A DNA stretch of 64,000 bases, taken from the NCBI GenBank assembly GCA_024707225.1, contig JANQAE010000001.1:1364001-1428000 (forward strand). The letters run 5' to 3'. The notes below the pieces were generated by a model, which saw only the letters and a list, made by a program, of their open reading frames with translations, did no database searches and was not told the origin of the DNA. A program made the position numbers and the translations under genes. Positions 8,213 through 17,764 of the stretch are shown here, in pieces (the stretch's first letter is position 1; every line of letters starts with the position of its first letter). The DNA is from Dokdonella sp. Its GTDB lineage: Bacteria > Pseudomonadota > Gammaproteobacteria > Xanthomonadales > Rhodanobacteraceae.

Positions 8213-9058
8213 ATGGCTGGACGTTTCGCACGTAGCTGGGAGCTGGTCAAGGCCAGCGCAGCGGTCCTGCGCGCCGACAAGGAACTGCTGGTGTTTCCGC
8301 TGCTGTCGCTGCTGTGCACGCTGGTCGTCGCCGCCAGCTTCGTCGTGCCGGCTGCGTTCGCGGGGCTGTTCGCCGATCTTCGCCACGGCACCGCGCCGGT
8401 CGCGTTCTGGCTGCTGACGTTCGTGTTCTACGTCGTCCAGTACGCGGTGATCTTCTATTTCAACTCGGCCCTGGTCGCGGCCGCGACGATACGGCTGGCC
8501 GGCGGCGATCCGACGCTGTCGGACGGCTTCCGCGCCGCCAATGCGCGCCTGCCGGCGATCCTCGGCTATGCGCTGATCGCCGCGACCGTCGGCATGGTGC
8601 TGCGCGCGCTGCAGGAGCGCGCCGGCCTGATCGGCCGCTGGATCGTCGGCCTGATCGGCGTCGCCTGGACCGTGGCCTCGTTCCTGGTCGTACCGGTGCT
8701 CGTCAACGAGCGCGTCGGTCCGGTGGACGCGGTCAGGCGCAGCGCCGAGCTGCTGCGCACGACCTGGGGCGAGAACCTGGTCGGCAACCTCGGCCTCGGC
8801 TTCGTGTTCGGCGCGGCCGTATTCGCGGTGGTGATGCTCGGCGGCGGACTCGTCGTCCTGGCCGCCACGCAGGGCGCCGGCTACTGGGTGCTGGCGCCGA
8901 TCGCGCTGACCGCCGCCGCGCTGCTGCTGCTCGGCCTGCTGCAGGCGGCGCTGCAGGGCGTCTACTCGGCCGCGCTGTACCGCTACGCGGCCACCGGCGA
9001 AGGCGGTGCCGGCTTCGATCAGGCGCTGATCACCGACGCGTTCCGCGTCAAGGCCTGA
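8213..9058 (+). CDS. Polytopic inner-membrane protein, DUF6159-like
   Basis: A 281-residue membrane protein with about six hydrophobic helices (for example LLVFPLLSLLCTLVVAASFVV, ILGYALIAATVGMVL, FVFGAAVFAVVMLGGGLVVL, ALLLLGLLQAALQGVYSAAL). The N-terminal RFARSWELVKASAAVLRADKELLVFP and the ending SAALYRYAATGEGGAGFDQALITDAFRVKA match the DUF6159 pattern as I recall it. GGAGGA lies upstream of the ATG. The function is unknown. It stands alone between the pterin reductase (divergent) and the methyltransferase downstream. Confidence 0.75.
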   Translation: MAGRFARSWELVKASAAVLRADKELLVFPLLSLLCTLVVAASFVVPAAFAGLFADLRHGTAPVAFWLLTFVFYVVQYAVIFYFNSALVAAATIRLAGGDPTLSDGFRAANARLPAILGYALIAATVGMVLRALQERAGLIGRWIVGLIGVAWTVASFLVVPVLVNERVGPVDAVRRSAELLRTTWGENLVGNLGLGFVFGAAVFAVVMLGGGLVVLAATQGAGYWVLAPIALTAAALLLLGLLQAALQGVYSAALYRYAATGEGGAGFDQALITDAFRVKA

Positions 9059-9311
9059 GGGTGCTGCACGCGGCCGGTCGCGACGGCGACCGGCCGCTGC
9101 GACCGGCCCGGACCGTTCGCCGCGCGCTTTCGGCACCGGCCGACATGCCGCGGCGTTGGCGCGGGCGCCGCGCTCCCCCTGACGCGCGGCGCAGCGGAGG
9201 GCACGTGCTCGAAGACATCCGCAACCGGCAGCGCTCGCGGCGGCCGGTCCGGTCCGGCCGCGGCGGCCGCTGCGCTATGCTGGCGGCCGCGACCGTCCGA
9301 TACCGCCGCAC

Positions 9312-10496
9312 GTGAAGACCTCCCTGCCCGCTCCGGGCGCCGAAGAACTCGAACACGCCGAGCGCCTGCTCGCGGCGATCCGGGCCGAGATCGTCCGCGA
9401 CGGACCGATGCCGTTCTCGCGCTACATGGAGCGCTGCCTGTATGCGCCGGGCCTGGGCTACTACAGCGCCGGCCGCACCAAGTTCGGTCGCGACGGCGAC
9501 TTCGTCACCGCACCCGAGCTCGGCGAGCTGTTCGCGCAGTGCGTCGCACAGGCGATCGCACCGGTGCTGCGCAGCCTCGGTGCCGGCGCCGATCTGATCG
9601 AGCTCGGCGGCGGCAGCGGCGCGTTCGCCGAGACCGCGCTGACCGCGCTGGCCGGCCACGACGCACTGCCGCGCCGCTACGCGATCCTTGAACCGAGCGC
9701 GGACCTGCGCGAGCGCCAGCACACGCGCCTGCACGAGCGCCTGCCGCCGGCGCTGGCCGATCGCGTGCACTGGATCGACCGGCCGCCCGAGGAGGACTGG
9801 GACGGCGTGCTGTTCGCCAACGAGGTCATCGACGCGCTGCCGACGACGCGCTTCACGCTGCGCGACGGCGAAGTCTACGAGGAGCACGTCGCGCTGTCCG
9901 GGACCGGCCTGATCCGCATCGACCGCCCGGCCGATCCGCTGGTCGGCGGCGCGGTACGCCATCTGGAGCGCGACCTCGGCCGCACGTTCGACGACGGCTA
10001 CCGGTCCGAAGTGCTGCCGCAGCTGCCGTACTGGATGCAGGCGGTGCTCGGCGGCCTGCGCCGCGGCGTCGCGCTGTTCGTCGACTACGGCTATCCGCGC
10101 GCCGAGTTCTATCACCCGGGACGGACCGACGGCACGCTGATCGCCCATTACCGGCACCGCGCGCATGCCGATCCGCTGTTCCTGCCGGGCCTGCAGGATC
10201 TGACCGCATTCGTCGACTTCACCGCGCTGGCCGAGGCCGGCAACAGCGCCGGCTTCGGCCTGGCCGCCTATACCGACCAGATGCATTTCCTGATTGCCAA
10301 CGGCCTGGCCGAGCATCATGCGCGCGCGATCGAGGGCGCCGACGCCGCGGCGGTCTACCGGCTCGGCCAGCAGGTCAAGCGGCTGACCCTGCCCGAGGAG
10401 ATGGGGCAGCGCTTCCGCGCGATGCTGTTCGCGCGCGCGATCGATCCGGACGCGCTGCCGCCGCTCGGCGGCATCGACCGGAGCGATACATTGTGA
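9312..10496 (+). CDS. Class I SAM-dependent methyltransferase, MidA/NDUFAF7 family
   Basis: A 394-residue DUF185-type methyltransferase. It starts at a GTG (9312) and has the family opening GPMPFSRYMERCLYAPGLGYY, GDFVTAPELGELF, and the SAM-binding loop DLIELGGGSGAFAETAL. FANEVIDALPTTRF and RGVALFVDYGYPRAEFYHPG are also characteristic. In eukaryotes this family methylates an Arg of complex I subunit NDUFS2; bacterial targets are not established. It is followed 13 bases later by the YdcF-type gene on the same strand, so cotranscription is likely. Confidence 0.85.
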   Translation: MKTSLPAPGAEELEHAERLLAAIRAEIVRDGPMPFSRYMERCLYAPGLGYYSAGRTKFGRDGDFVTAPELGELFAQCVAQAIAPVLRSLGAGADLIELGGGSGAFAETALTALAGHDALPRRYAILEPSADLRERQHTRLHERLPPALADRVHWIDRPPEEDWDGVLFANEVIDALPTTRFTLRDGEVYEEHVALSGTGLIRIDRPADPLVGGAVRHLERDLGRTFDDGYRSEVLPQLPYWMQAVLGGLRRGVALFVDYGYPRAEFYHPGRTDGTLIAHYRHRAHADPLFLPGLQDLTAFVDFTALAEAGNSAGFGLAAYTDQMHFLIANGLAEHHARAIEGADAAAVYRLGQQVKRLTLPEEMGQRFRAMLFARAIDPDALPPLGGIDRSDTL

Positions 10497-10509
10497 GTCC
10501 ACTCCGGCG

Positions 10510-11282
10510 ATGATCGGCGCCTGGCTGTCGCCGCTGCGCTTCGGCGTGCTGTTCGGTCTGCTGGTGCTGCTGACCTGGCGCTGGCTGCCGCGCTGGGCGC
10601 GCCGGCTCGCCGCCGCGGCCGGCCTCGCGCTGGTCTGGCTGACGACGCCGTTCGGCGCCAACGTGCTGGTCGGCCTGCAGGAATCGCGCGTACCCACCGA
10701 GCCGGTCTGCGCCACGCCGCCGCTGACGATCGTCGTGCTCGGCGGCGGCATGGCCTATGCGCCGCAATCGGAGCAGGACTACGGCGCGCTCGGTGTCGAA
10801 AGCCTGCGCCGCGTGTTCGCGGCGCTGACGCTGCGGCGCGATCATCCCGACACGGACCTGGTCTTCAGCGGTGCCAGCCGCCACGCGGTCGCCGAGAGCA
10901 CGACGATGTCGCATCTGGCGCAGGCGCTCGGCGTCGACGCCGACCGGCTGCGCAGCGAGACCGCCTCGCGCACGACCTGGCACAACGCCCAGGCCGTGGC
11001 CGCGCTCGAGCCCCGATTCCGCGGCGGATCTGGCTGGTCACCTCGGCCCTGCACATGCCGCGCGCGCGCTACGCGTTCGAGGCCGCCGGCTTCGAGGTCT
11101 GTGCGGCACCGGCGCCGCCGCTGTACGCGGAGCCCGCCGGTGCGGGCTATTTCCTGCCGATCGCCTCGGCCGCCGCGAAATCCGAAGCCGTGCTGCACGA
11201 ATGGGCCGGCGAGGCGGCCTACCGGCTCGGCCTGTTCCGCACCACCGAACGCGATCCCGAGCCGGCCAGCGGCGAACGCTGA
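10510..11282 (+). CDS. YdcF/ElyC family (DUF218) protein, frameshifted
   Basis: The first frame has two N-terminal hydrophobic helices (FGVLFGLLVLLTWRWLP and LAAAAGLALVWLTTP), then the DUF218 core PLTIVVLGGGMAY, HPDTDLVFSGAS and SETASRTTWHNAQAVAAL. At about 11019-11028 the frame shifts, and the second frame supplies the missing piece IWLVTSALHMPRARYAFEAAGF and an end ...RTTERDPEPASGER at 11282. Read in one piece it is about 257 residues, as expected for ElyC/SanA-like proteins linked to envelope or peptidoglycan precursor metabolism. The long continuation of the first frame, antisense through cca, is an artefact. Confidence 0.75.
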
Positions 11283-11355
11283 ACCGCGCGCCGGTCCGGC
11301 CCGCCGGGCCCGCCCTGCGATCCACTTGGCGCTGCGTCGCCGCCGACGCGAACGC

Positions 11356-12582
11356 TCATTCGGGTCTGGGCACCGCCGCGATCGCGCGCACGCGCGCCGC
11401 GCGCATCGCCTCGGCGATCGCCGGACCCGTCAGGCCCGCGGCGACGAACGGCGCCGCGGTGACCGCGCAGGCCGCCGCATGTGCGGCGCGCAGATAGCCG
11501 GCCTGCGGATAGGCGCTGTCGGCGAAGCCGGTGCGGCCGCGCTTGTCGGCCTCGCAGACCGTCAGCAACCGGTCGAGCCGCTTCGGCTTGCGGAAGCCGT
11601 CGAGCCGTTCGAACAGCTTCAGCACGGTCGACGGCTTGAGTTCGAGCGCGCGATGCACCAGCAGATGCAGGCGGCAGCACAGCACGGCCAGCGCGGCGTG
11701 CTCGGCCGGTACGCGCAGCCGCGCGGCGAGCGCCTCGACCGGTGCGACGCCGCGCTCCTCGTGCATGACGTGGCGCGGCAGTTCCTCGGCCGGCGTCAGC
11801 GCCTTGCCGAGGTCGTGCACCAGCGCGCACCAGCCGATCAGATCGTCGCCGGGCGCGAGCTGCGCGGCCATGTCCACGACCAGCTCGACGTGAATGCCGG
11901 TGTCGACCTCGGGATGGAACTCGGCGCGCTGCGGCACCCCGTAGAGCGCATCGACCTCCGGAAACAGCACGCGCAGCGCGCCGCAGTCGCGCAGGCTCGA
12001 CAGGAACGCCGAGGGCCTCGGTTCGCCGAGCGCCTTGCGCGTCTCGGCCCAGACGCGCTCGGGCACCAGATGATCGGCCTCGCCGGCGGCGACCATGCCG
12101 CGCATCAATGCCAGCGTCTCCGCGGCGATCCGGAAGCCGAGCGGCGCGTAGCGCGCCAGGAACCGCGCGACGCGCAGGATCCGCACCGGATCCTCGGCGA
12201 ACGCCGGCGAGACGTGGCGCAGCACGCGCGCCTGCAGATCGGCGATGCCGCCGAACGGATCGATCAGCCGGCCCTCGGCGTCCTCGGCGATCGCGTTGAT
12301 CGTCAGGTCGCGGCGCTCCAGATCCTGCTCGAGCGTGACCGAGGGATCGGCGTCGAACGCGAAGCCGTGATAGCCACGGCCGGTCTTGCGCTCGGTACGC
12401 GCCAGCGCGTACTCCTCGCCGCTGTCCGGATGCAGGAACACCGGAAAGTCCTTGCCGACCGGCCGGTAGCCGCGCTCGAGCAGATCCTCGGGCCGGGCGC
12501 CGACGACGACGTGATCGCGATCGGCCACGGCGCGGCCGAGCAGTTTGTCGCGGACGGCGCCGCCGACCAGATAGGTGCGCAT
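11356..12582 (-). CDS. cca: Multifunctional CCA tRNA nucleotidyltransferase
   Basis: A 408-residue enzyme that adds or repairs the 3' CCA of tRNA. The nucleotidyltransferase domain opens [17 protein letters not shown], with metal-binding acidic residues in the EEYALARTE segment and [12 protein letters not shown]. The tRNA-binding region has [15 protein letters not shown]. An HD domain ([27 protein letters not shown]) marks the bacterial multifunctional form with phosphohydrolase activity. The ATG at 12582 gives the conserved start; an upstream in-frame start at 12615 would add only an Arg-rich stretch. It is convergent with the YdcF-type gene and downstream of phaC on the same strand. Confidence 0.93.
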   Translation of the reverse strand: MRTYLVGGAVRDKLLGRAVADRDHVVVGARPEDLLERGYRPVGKDFPVFLHPDSGEEYALARTERKTGRGYHGFAFDADPSVTLEQDLERRDLTINAIAEDAEGRLIDPFGGIADLQARVLRHVSPAFAEDPVRILRVARFLARYAPLGFRIAAETLALMRGMVAAGEADHLVPERVWAETRKALGEPRPSAFLSSLRDCGALRVLFPEVDALYGVPQRAEFHPEVDTGIHVELVVDMAAQLAPGDDLIGWCALVHDLGKALTPAEELPRHVMHEERGVAPVEALAARLRVPAEHAALAVLCCRLHLLVHRALELKPSTVLKLFERLDGFRKPKRLDRLLTVCEADKRGRTGFADSAYPQAGYLRAAHAAACAVTAAPFVAAGLTGPAIAEAMRAARVRAIAAVPRPE

Positions 12583-12634
12583 CGCACCGATTGTGCCACG
12601 CCGCCGGCGCCGCAACGCGGCACCGGCGCGTCGG

Positions 12635-13699
12635 TCAGGGACGCGCGGCGAGCCAGTCGTGGATCGTCGGCGGCACCTCGCGCTGCGCGCGACCGGACAC
12701 GTAGATGCCGATGTGGCCGCCCTTGAACGCGAGCTGCGTGTAGTCCTCGCTGCCGGTCGCGCCGTCGAGCGCGCGCGAGGCGGCCGGGGGCACCAGATGG
12801 TCCTGCTCGGCGAAGATGTTGAGGATCGGGTGGTCGATCATGCGCAGGTCCACCGCGCGGCCGCCGATGGTCAGTCCGCCGCGCAGCAGCTTGTTGCCCT
12901 GGAAGAAGTCGCGGATGAACTCGCGAAACGCCTCGCCGGCCTGGTCGGGCGAGTCGAAGATCCATTTCTCCATGCGCAGGAAGTTCTCGAGCTCGGCCTT
13001 GTCGTCGAGGATGTCGACCAGTCCGACGTACTTCTGCTGGAACAGCCGCATCGGCTTGAGCGTCAGGTAGCACCAGTTCATCAGGTCGGCCGGCACGTTG
13101 CCGAGCGTGTCGACGAACAGGTCGACGTCGAGCTGGCGCGTCCAGTGCGAGAGCAGGTTGTCGGGCGTGTGGAAATCGACCGGGGTCACCATCGTGATCA
13201 GGTTGCGTACCTTCTCCGGATGCAGCGCCGCGTAGCACAGCGAGAACGCGCCGCCCTGGCAGATGCCGAGCAGATTGACGCGATCCACGCCGGCGTGCGC
13301 GGCGACCGCTTCGACGCTGCGATCGATGTAGCCGTTGATGTAGTCGTCGAGGTTGAGCCAGCGGTCGGCTCCGTCCGGATAGCCCCAGTCGATCAGGTAC
13401 ACGTCCTCGCCGAGCGCGAGCAGGTTGCGTACCAGCGAACGGTCGTCCTGCAGGTCGACCATGTAGGGCCGGTTGACCAATGCGTAGACGATCAGGATCG
13501 GCCGCTTCGCGGTCGGCTTGCGGTCGCCCTTGAAGCGATAGACCACGAGCTTGTCCTCGCGGTAGACGGCTTCCTTGTCGGTCACGCCGAAGTCGACGTC
13601 CTCGACCTCGCGCAGCGTGCGGAAGCCCTCGGCGAGCTTGCGCTGCAGATTCAACGCTTCGTCCAGCGCCTTGGCCGGGTCGATCTTGATCGGTTCCAT
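12635..13699 (-). CDS. phaC: Class III poly(R)-hydroxyalkanoate synthase catalytic subunit
   Basis: A 354-residue alpha/beta-hydrolase polymerase that joins hydroxyacyl-CoA units into storage polyester. The short length is typical of class III PhaC. The lipase-like box [14 protein letters not shown] supplies the catalytic Cys, with the Asp in AEQDHLVPP and His in [30 protein letters not shown] and [20 protein letters not shown] are strongly conserved PhaC segments. It lies 9 bases downstream of phaE on the same strand, and the two subunits form the active synthase. No phaAB or phasin genes are visible nearby. Confidence 0.94.
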   Translation of the reverse strand: MEPIKIDPAKALDEALNLQRKLAEGFRTLREVEDVDFGVTDKEAVYREDKLVVYRFKGDRKPTAKRPILIVYALVNRPYMVDLQDDRSLVRNLLALGEDVYLIDWGYPDGADRWLNLDDYINGYIDRSVEAVAAHAGVDRVNLLGICQGGAFSLCYAALHPEKVRNLITMVTPVDFHTPDNLLSHWTRQLDVDLFVDTLGNVPADLMNWCYLTLKPMRLFQQKYVGLVDILDDKAELENFLRMEKWIFDSPDQAGEAFREFIRDFFQGNKLLRGGLTIGGRAVDLRMIDHPILNIFAEQDHLVPPAASRALDGATGSEDYTQLAFKGGHIGIYVSGRAQREVPPTIHDWLAARP

Positions 13700-13708
13700 G
13701 GCGGGTCC

Positions 13709-14893
13709 TCAGCGCTTCTTGTCGGTGGGGCGGGCGGCCTTGCGTGCGCGCGGCGCCGCTGGCTGCGCGGTCCGCGCGAACTGCGCGACGCGCGCCTCGA
13801 AACCGCCGGCGGCCTTCTTGGCCGGGCGGCGCGGCTTGGGCGCGGCGGTCTTCTTGGCGGCGCGCGCGCGCGGTGCCGGTGGCGGACGTTCGGTCTTGGC
13901 CGTCCTGGCGCGCGCCGGCGCAGGCGCCGCGCCGCCGGCCTTCAATGCGGCGATCTCGGCACGCAACGCCTCGACCTCGGCGGCGAGACTGCGTCCGCCG
14001 GCATCAGCCCCGCCACGCAACTCGCGGCGCAGCTCCTGCAGACGGCGGCCGATGCTGTCGACCTCGCTGCGCGTCGGGATGCCGAGGTCGACGCTGATCC
14101 GCTCGACGTCCTCGCGCAGCAGCGAGCGCAGCCGCATCTGTGCGTTGACGAGCGCCCCGTAGGCCTCGCGGAACTCCATCGACGCGGCGACTTCGGCATA
14201 GCCCTCCTCGGCCGCATCGACCCACAGGTCGTACAGCGCCCGCAGCGATTCGACCGGCCGCTCGCTCGCGGCCCGCTCGGCGAGCTTGTCCTGGAAGCGC
14301 GTCGCGCCGAGCTGGCCGGCGCGCATCATCAGCGCGTCGTAGCGGCGTGTCTGGGTCTGGTAGTCGATCAGCGACTGGGCGACGCGCTGCTGGTGTTCCT
14401 GGCGCTCGCGCAGGAAACCGAACGCCGGCCGGTCGAACGCTGCGCGCGCCTCGGCGCTGAGCGTGCCGAACACCGGCGCGAGGCCGGCCGCGAGCTGCTC
14501 GAAGCCGCGCGCACCGTCGGCGCCGAGCTTGCGCAGCGCCTCGGCGATGCCGTCCTGGCCGAGCGCACCGCCGGTCGCGTCGAAGCCGCCGTGCATGAAC
14601 CGGCCGAGCTGGGCGGCGATCGCCTCGGGTCCCGCAGCGCCGGCCGCGAGCAGGGTCTGGGTCTGCTCGAGATAGGCCTTGACCGCGCCGAGCAGGCGTT
14701 CGCCGAGCGCGCCCTGCGCACCGGCATCGCCGAACAGCTGCGACCACAGCCCCAGGCCCTGCTGCCAGGGCTGCGTGCCGGCCGGCGCGGCGCTCGCCGC
14801 GGCCTGCTGCCACTGCTGCACGGCATCCCAGTACTGCCGCGACAACGTTTCCCACTCCCGGCTCCCGGCGGGTCCGGCACTGCGATCGACCAT
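13709..14893 (-). CDS. phaE: Class III PHA synthase subunit PhaE with a long basic C-terminal tail
   Basis: A 394-residue accessory subunit required by class III PhaC. It starts MVDRSAGPAGSREWETLSRQ (ATG 14893); upstream in-frame sequence to 14947 is unlikely. It has PhaE-like features WLQLFGD-type helices (GLGLWSQLFGDAGAQGALGE), FMHGGFDATGGALG and the conserved C-domain EGYAEVAASMEFREAYGALVN / RLRSLLREDVERISVDLGIPTRSEVDSIGRRL (given in parts). After about residue 320 comes a low-complexity Ala/Lys/Pro/Arg tail with AKKTAAPK and RPAKKAAGG motifs, resembling histone-H1-like and PhaF-type DNA-binding tails. It is first in the phaE-phaC operon behind a sigma-54 promoter. Confidence 0.9.
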   Translation of the reverse strand: MVDRSAGPAGSREWETLSRQYWDAVQQWQQAAASAAPAGTQPWQQGLGLWSQLFGDAGAQGALGERLLGAVKAYLEQTQTLLAAGAAGPEAIAAQLGRFMHGGFDATGGALGQDGIAEALRKLGADGARGFEQLAAGLAPVFGTLSAEARAAFDRPAFGFLRERQEHQQRVAQSLIDYQTQTRRYDALMMRAGQLGATRFQDKLAERAASERPVESLRALYDLWVDAAEEGYAEVAASMEFREAYGALVNAQMRLRSLLREDVERISVDLGIPTRSEVDSIGRRLQELRRELRGGADAGGRSLAAEVEALRAEIAALKAGGAAPAPARARTAKTERPPPAPRARAAKKTAAPKPRRPAKKAAGGFEARVAQFARTAQPAAPRARKAARPTDKKR

Positions 14894-15134
14894 CGGCTGG
14901 CTCCTGCGCGCTTGCGCGTCCGGTCGGCCGGATGCCGAGGAACGCAAGGCTAGTCTGGACGCGCGATGCTACGCCGAGGCGACCGCCGCTGGCAAAAACG
15001 CGGCTGCCGCGGACACCGCCGCGTGCGGATGCGTCATCGCGCGCATCGCCTCCGGACCGCGTCGATGCGGCGCCGGCGCTGGCGCGCGGCGAACGCGCCT
15101 GCTTCGACGATGGTCGATTTTGCTGCACTGCGGT

Positions 15135-15152
15135 TTGCACAATGAATGCCAA
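15135..15152 (-). promoter_or_regulatory. Candidate sigma-54 promoter of phaE-phaC
   Basis: The minus strand reads TTGGCA (-24 element, 15152-15147), ten bases between the invariant GG and GC, then TGCAA (-12 element). This matches YTGGCAC-N5-TTGCW at nearly every invariant position. Transcription would start near 15125 and give a 5' leader of about 230 bases before phaE. The divergent neighbour encodes a sigma-54 activator. Confidence 0.6.
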
Positions 15153-15164
15153 AGAACGACCCTT

Positions 15165-15190
15165 GCGGCGTTATGCCGCTTCGCAGCGGC
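15165..15190. promoter_or_regulatory. Inverted GCGGC/GCCGC repeats, possible activator site
   Basis: Three alternating half-sites, GCGGC (15165-15169), GCCGCT (15175-15180) and AGCGGC (15185-15190), lie between the phaE -24 element and the start of the sigma-54 regulator. The last two form a perfect 6-bp inverted repeat with a 4-base TCGC spacer. They may bind the regulator or simply form a hairpin in its 5' leader. Confidence 0.3.
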
Positions 15191-15213
15191 GATCTTCATC
15201 CGGGAGCCAAGTC

Positions 15214-17184
15214 ATGGGTGTGTCCGCACTCACCGCGAGCCACGCCTCGCGCGTACTCAGTCTGGTCAACGGCAAGACCAAACCGACCAGTCAGATCGCC
15301 GCGCACGTCAGCAGCTCGTGGGAACGCTGCCTGACCCAGTACGGCATCGAACCGACCCGCTCGCGCGAGACCGTGGTGCTCGAGGCCCATCAGCTGCGCG
15401 AGCGCCAGCAGAGCTTCGGCGACCTGCTCGGCGTGGCCCGCGCCGAGATGGAGAGCCTCTACGACCAGATCGCCGGCTCCGGCTACGCGGTGATCCTGAC
15501 CGATGCCGAAGGCGCGATCCTCAACACGATCACCGATCCGACGCTCAAGCGCGAGTTCCGCCACGCCGGCCTCTGGCACGGCGCGCTCTGGGACGAGCGC
15601 CACGAAGGCACCAACGGCATGGGCACCTGCCTGGTCGAGCGCGCGCCGGTCACGGTCCATCGCGAAGAGCACTTCATGGGCTACAACATCGGCCTGTGCT
15701 GCTCGGCCGCGCCGATCTTCAACGCGCACGGCGAGGTCATGGCCGTGCTCGACACCTCCTCGGCGAGCTGCGGCGTCACCCGGCTGATCCACCGCCACAC
15801 GATGGCGCTGGTCAACATGTCGGCGCGGCTGATCTCACGCTGCCAGTTCCTGCGCGAGTTTCCGGAAGCCAACATCCTGCGCTTCCACGGCCGCCCGGAA
15901 TTCGTCGGCCTGCTGCATGAGGCGCTGCTCGCGATCGACGCCGAGGGCACGATCCTGGCCGCCAACGACAGCGCGCTCGAACAGCTCGGCCACAGCCACC
16001 GTGCCGCCCTGGTCGGACGTCCGGTCGAGTCGGTGTTCCAGTTCTCGACCGGCACGATGCAGCACCGCGCACTGACCGAGCCCGGCACGATCTGGTCGAT
16101 CCGCGACACCGAGAACGGCCGGCGCTACTTCGCCAAGGTCAGCGCGCCGCATCAGCCCTCGCGCACGGTCGCGCCGATCACCGCGCCGATCACGACGCCG
16201 GTCGCGCCGGTCACGCGGATCGAGCCGGTCGGCCGCCACGTCGGCACCGACTCGCGCATGCTGCACAACTTCCACTGCGCGCAGCAGCTGTTCGCGCGCC
16301 GCGTCTCGATCCTGCTGCAGGGCGCCACCGGCACCGGCAAGGAAGCGTTCGCCAAGGCGCTGCACAAGGCCTCGCTGCGCGCCGACAAGCCGTTCGTCGC
16401 GGTCAACTGCGGCGCGATCCCCGAATCGCTGATCGAGAGCGAGCTGTTCGGCTACACGCGCGGCGCGTTCACCGATGCGAACCGCGAGGGACGCCCCGGC
16501 AAGATCCTGCAGTCCAGCGGCGGCACGCTGTTCCTGGACGAGATCGGCGACATGCCGCTGCCGCTGCAGACGCGCCTGCTGCGCGTACTCGAGGAACAGG
16601 AGATCGTGCCGCTCGGCGGCGACAGTCCGATCCCGGTCGACCTGCACGTGATCAGCGCCAGCCATCACGACGTGCGCCAGATGTGCGCATCCGGTGATTT
16701 CCGCAGCGATCTCTACTACCGGCTCAACGGCACCACGCTGTACCTGCCGCCGCTGCGCGACCGCGAGGACAAGACCGAGCTGATCCAGTCGCTGCTGACC
16801 GAGGAGTGCCGCGACCAGGAGCCGGTCACGATCCGGCCCGACGCGCTGCGCGTACTGCTCGAATACAGCTGGCCCGGCAACATCCGCCAGCTACGCAACG
16901 TGCTGCGGACCGCCGCGGCGCTGTGCGACGAGCGCGTGATCCGGCCGTCGAACCTGCCGCAGGAACTGCTCGACGAGACCGCCGACGCCGCGCCGGCCGC
17001 GCTGTCCGCGCCCGACGACGGTGCGGCCGCGCGCGCACCGCTCGACTCGGCCGAACGTGCCGCGCTGCTGCGCGAGCTCGAGCGGATGCGCTGGAACATC
17101 ACCCATACCGCCGATGCGCTCGGCATCAGCCGCAACACGCTGTATCGCAAGCTGCGCAAGCACGACATCCCGCTGCCGGACTGA
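15214..17184 (+). CDS. Sigma-54-dependent AcoR-like transcriptional activator (GAF-PAS-AAA-Fis)
   Basis: A 656-residue enhancer-binding protein. The N-terminal GAF region carries [20 protein letters not shown] and [14 protein letters not shown], as in AcoR/DhaR regulators of acetoin and diol catabolism. A PAS segment ([22 protein letters not shown]) follows. The AAA core shows Walker [19 protein letters not shown], the loop [14 protein letters not shown], Walker [14 protein letters not shown] and an Arg-finger region. The Fis-type helix-turn-helix is [20 protein letters not shown]. The sigma-54 contact loop is GAFTDA instead of GAFTGA. The ATG at 15214 has GGAG upstream; the frame is open further upstream but without domain content. 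It is divergent from phaEC, which it probably controls (inference). Confidence 0.87.
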   Translation: MGVSALTASHASRVLSLVNGKTKPTSQIAAHVSSSWERCLTQYGIEPTRSRETVVLEAHQLRERQQSFGDLLGVARAEMESLYDQIAGSGYAVILTDAEGAILNTITDPTLKREFRHAGLWHGALWDERHEGTNGMGTCLVERAPVTVHREEHFMGYNIGLCCSAAPIFNAHGEVMAVLDTSSASCGVTRLIHRHTMALVNMSARLISRCQFLREFPEANILRFHGRPEFVGLLHEALLAIDAEGTILAANDSALEQLGHSHRAALVGRPVESVFQFSTGTMQHRALTEPGTIWSIRDTENGRRYFAKVSAPHQPSRTVAPITAPITTPVAPVTRIEPVGRHVGTDSRMLHNFHCAQQLFARRVSILLQGATGTGKEAFAKALHKASLRADKPFVAVNCGAIPESLIESELFGYTRGAFTDANREGRPGKILQSSGGTLFLDEIGDMPLPLQTRLLRVLEEQEIVPLGGDSPIPVDLHVISASHHDVRQMCASGDFRSDLYYRLNGTTLYLPPLRDREDKTELIQSLLTEECRDQEPVTIRPDALRVLLEYSWPGNIRQLRNVLRTAAALCDERVIRPSNLPQELLDETADAAPAALSAPDDGAAARAPLDSAERAALLRELERMRWNITHTADALGISRNTLYRKLRKHDIPLPD

Positions 17185-17411
17185 GCGTCCGGCTGTGCGA
17201 GCGCCGGACCGGCCGCGCCCGGCCGCTGCCGCATGTGCACTCGGCGCCATGCGCCGCGGCGAGCCGGCCGTCAGGCCCCGACAGCCGGTGGCGATATCAC
17301 GCTAGAAGCGAGCGGCCGGCGCGCGCGCCGCGCCGCTTCGGCATGCCGCCGCGCCCTCGCCTCGTCGTCGCGCGGTGAGGTGGCAGGCTCCGCGCGGCGC
17401 TGGCGCCGCGC

Positions 17412-17756
17412 TCAGCCCGGCGGCCAGGCCAGACGGCGGCCGCCGAGCAGGTGCAGGTGCAGGTGGTAGACGCTCTGTCCGCCGTCGCCGTTGCAGTTGA
17501 TCACGCAACGGTAGCCGTTCTCGGCGAAGCCCTGCGCCTTGGCATATGCGGTTGCCGCCAGCACCAGGCGGCCGATCAGCAGCGCGTCGTCCTCGCCCAG
17601 ATCGTTCAACGTCGCCACCGGCTTGCGCGGAATGAACAGCACGTGCTGCGGCGCCTGCGGATTGATGTCGCGGAACGCGAGCACGTCCTCGTCCTCGTAG
17701 ACGATGTCGGCCGGAATCTCGCGGCGGATGATCTTGCTGAAGAGGGTGTCGCTCAT
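17412..17756 (-). CDS. hinT: HIT family purine nucleoside phosphoramidase-like protein
   Basis: A 114-residue histidine-triad protein that hydrolyses AMP-lysine-type phosphoramidates. It begins MSDTLFSKIIRREIPADIVYEDEDVLAF, contains the HVLFIPRKP segment, and ends with the triad QSVYHLHLHLLGGRRLAWPPG (His-x-His-x-His). It lies 8 bases downstream of recR on the same strand, probably the last gene of the dnaX-ybaB-recR operon. Confidence 0.92.
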   Translation of the reverse strand: MSDTLFSKIIRREIPADIVYEDEDVLAFRDINPQAPQHVLFIPRKPVATLNDLGEDDALLIGRLVLAATAYAKAQGFAENGYRCVINCNGDGGQSVYHLHLHLLGGRRLAWPPG

Positions 17757-17764
17757 CGGAGTCC

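Noticed and set aside
11283-12726. Continuation of the YdcF-type frame over cca
   Set aside because: The conserved protein ends at 11282 in the neighbouring frame. The continuation is His/Arg/Gln-rich and lies antisense to a well-supported cca gene.
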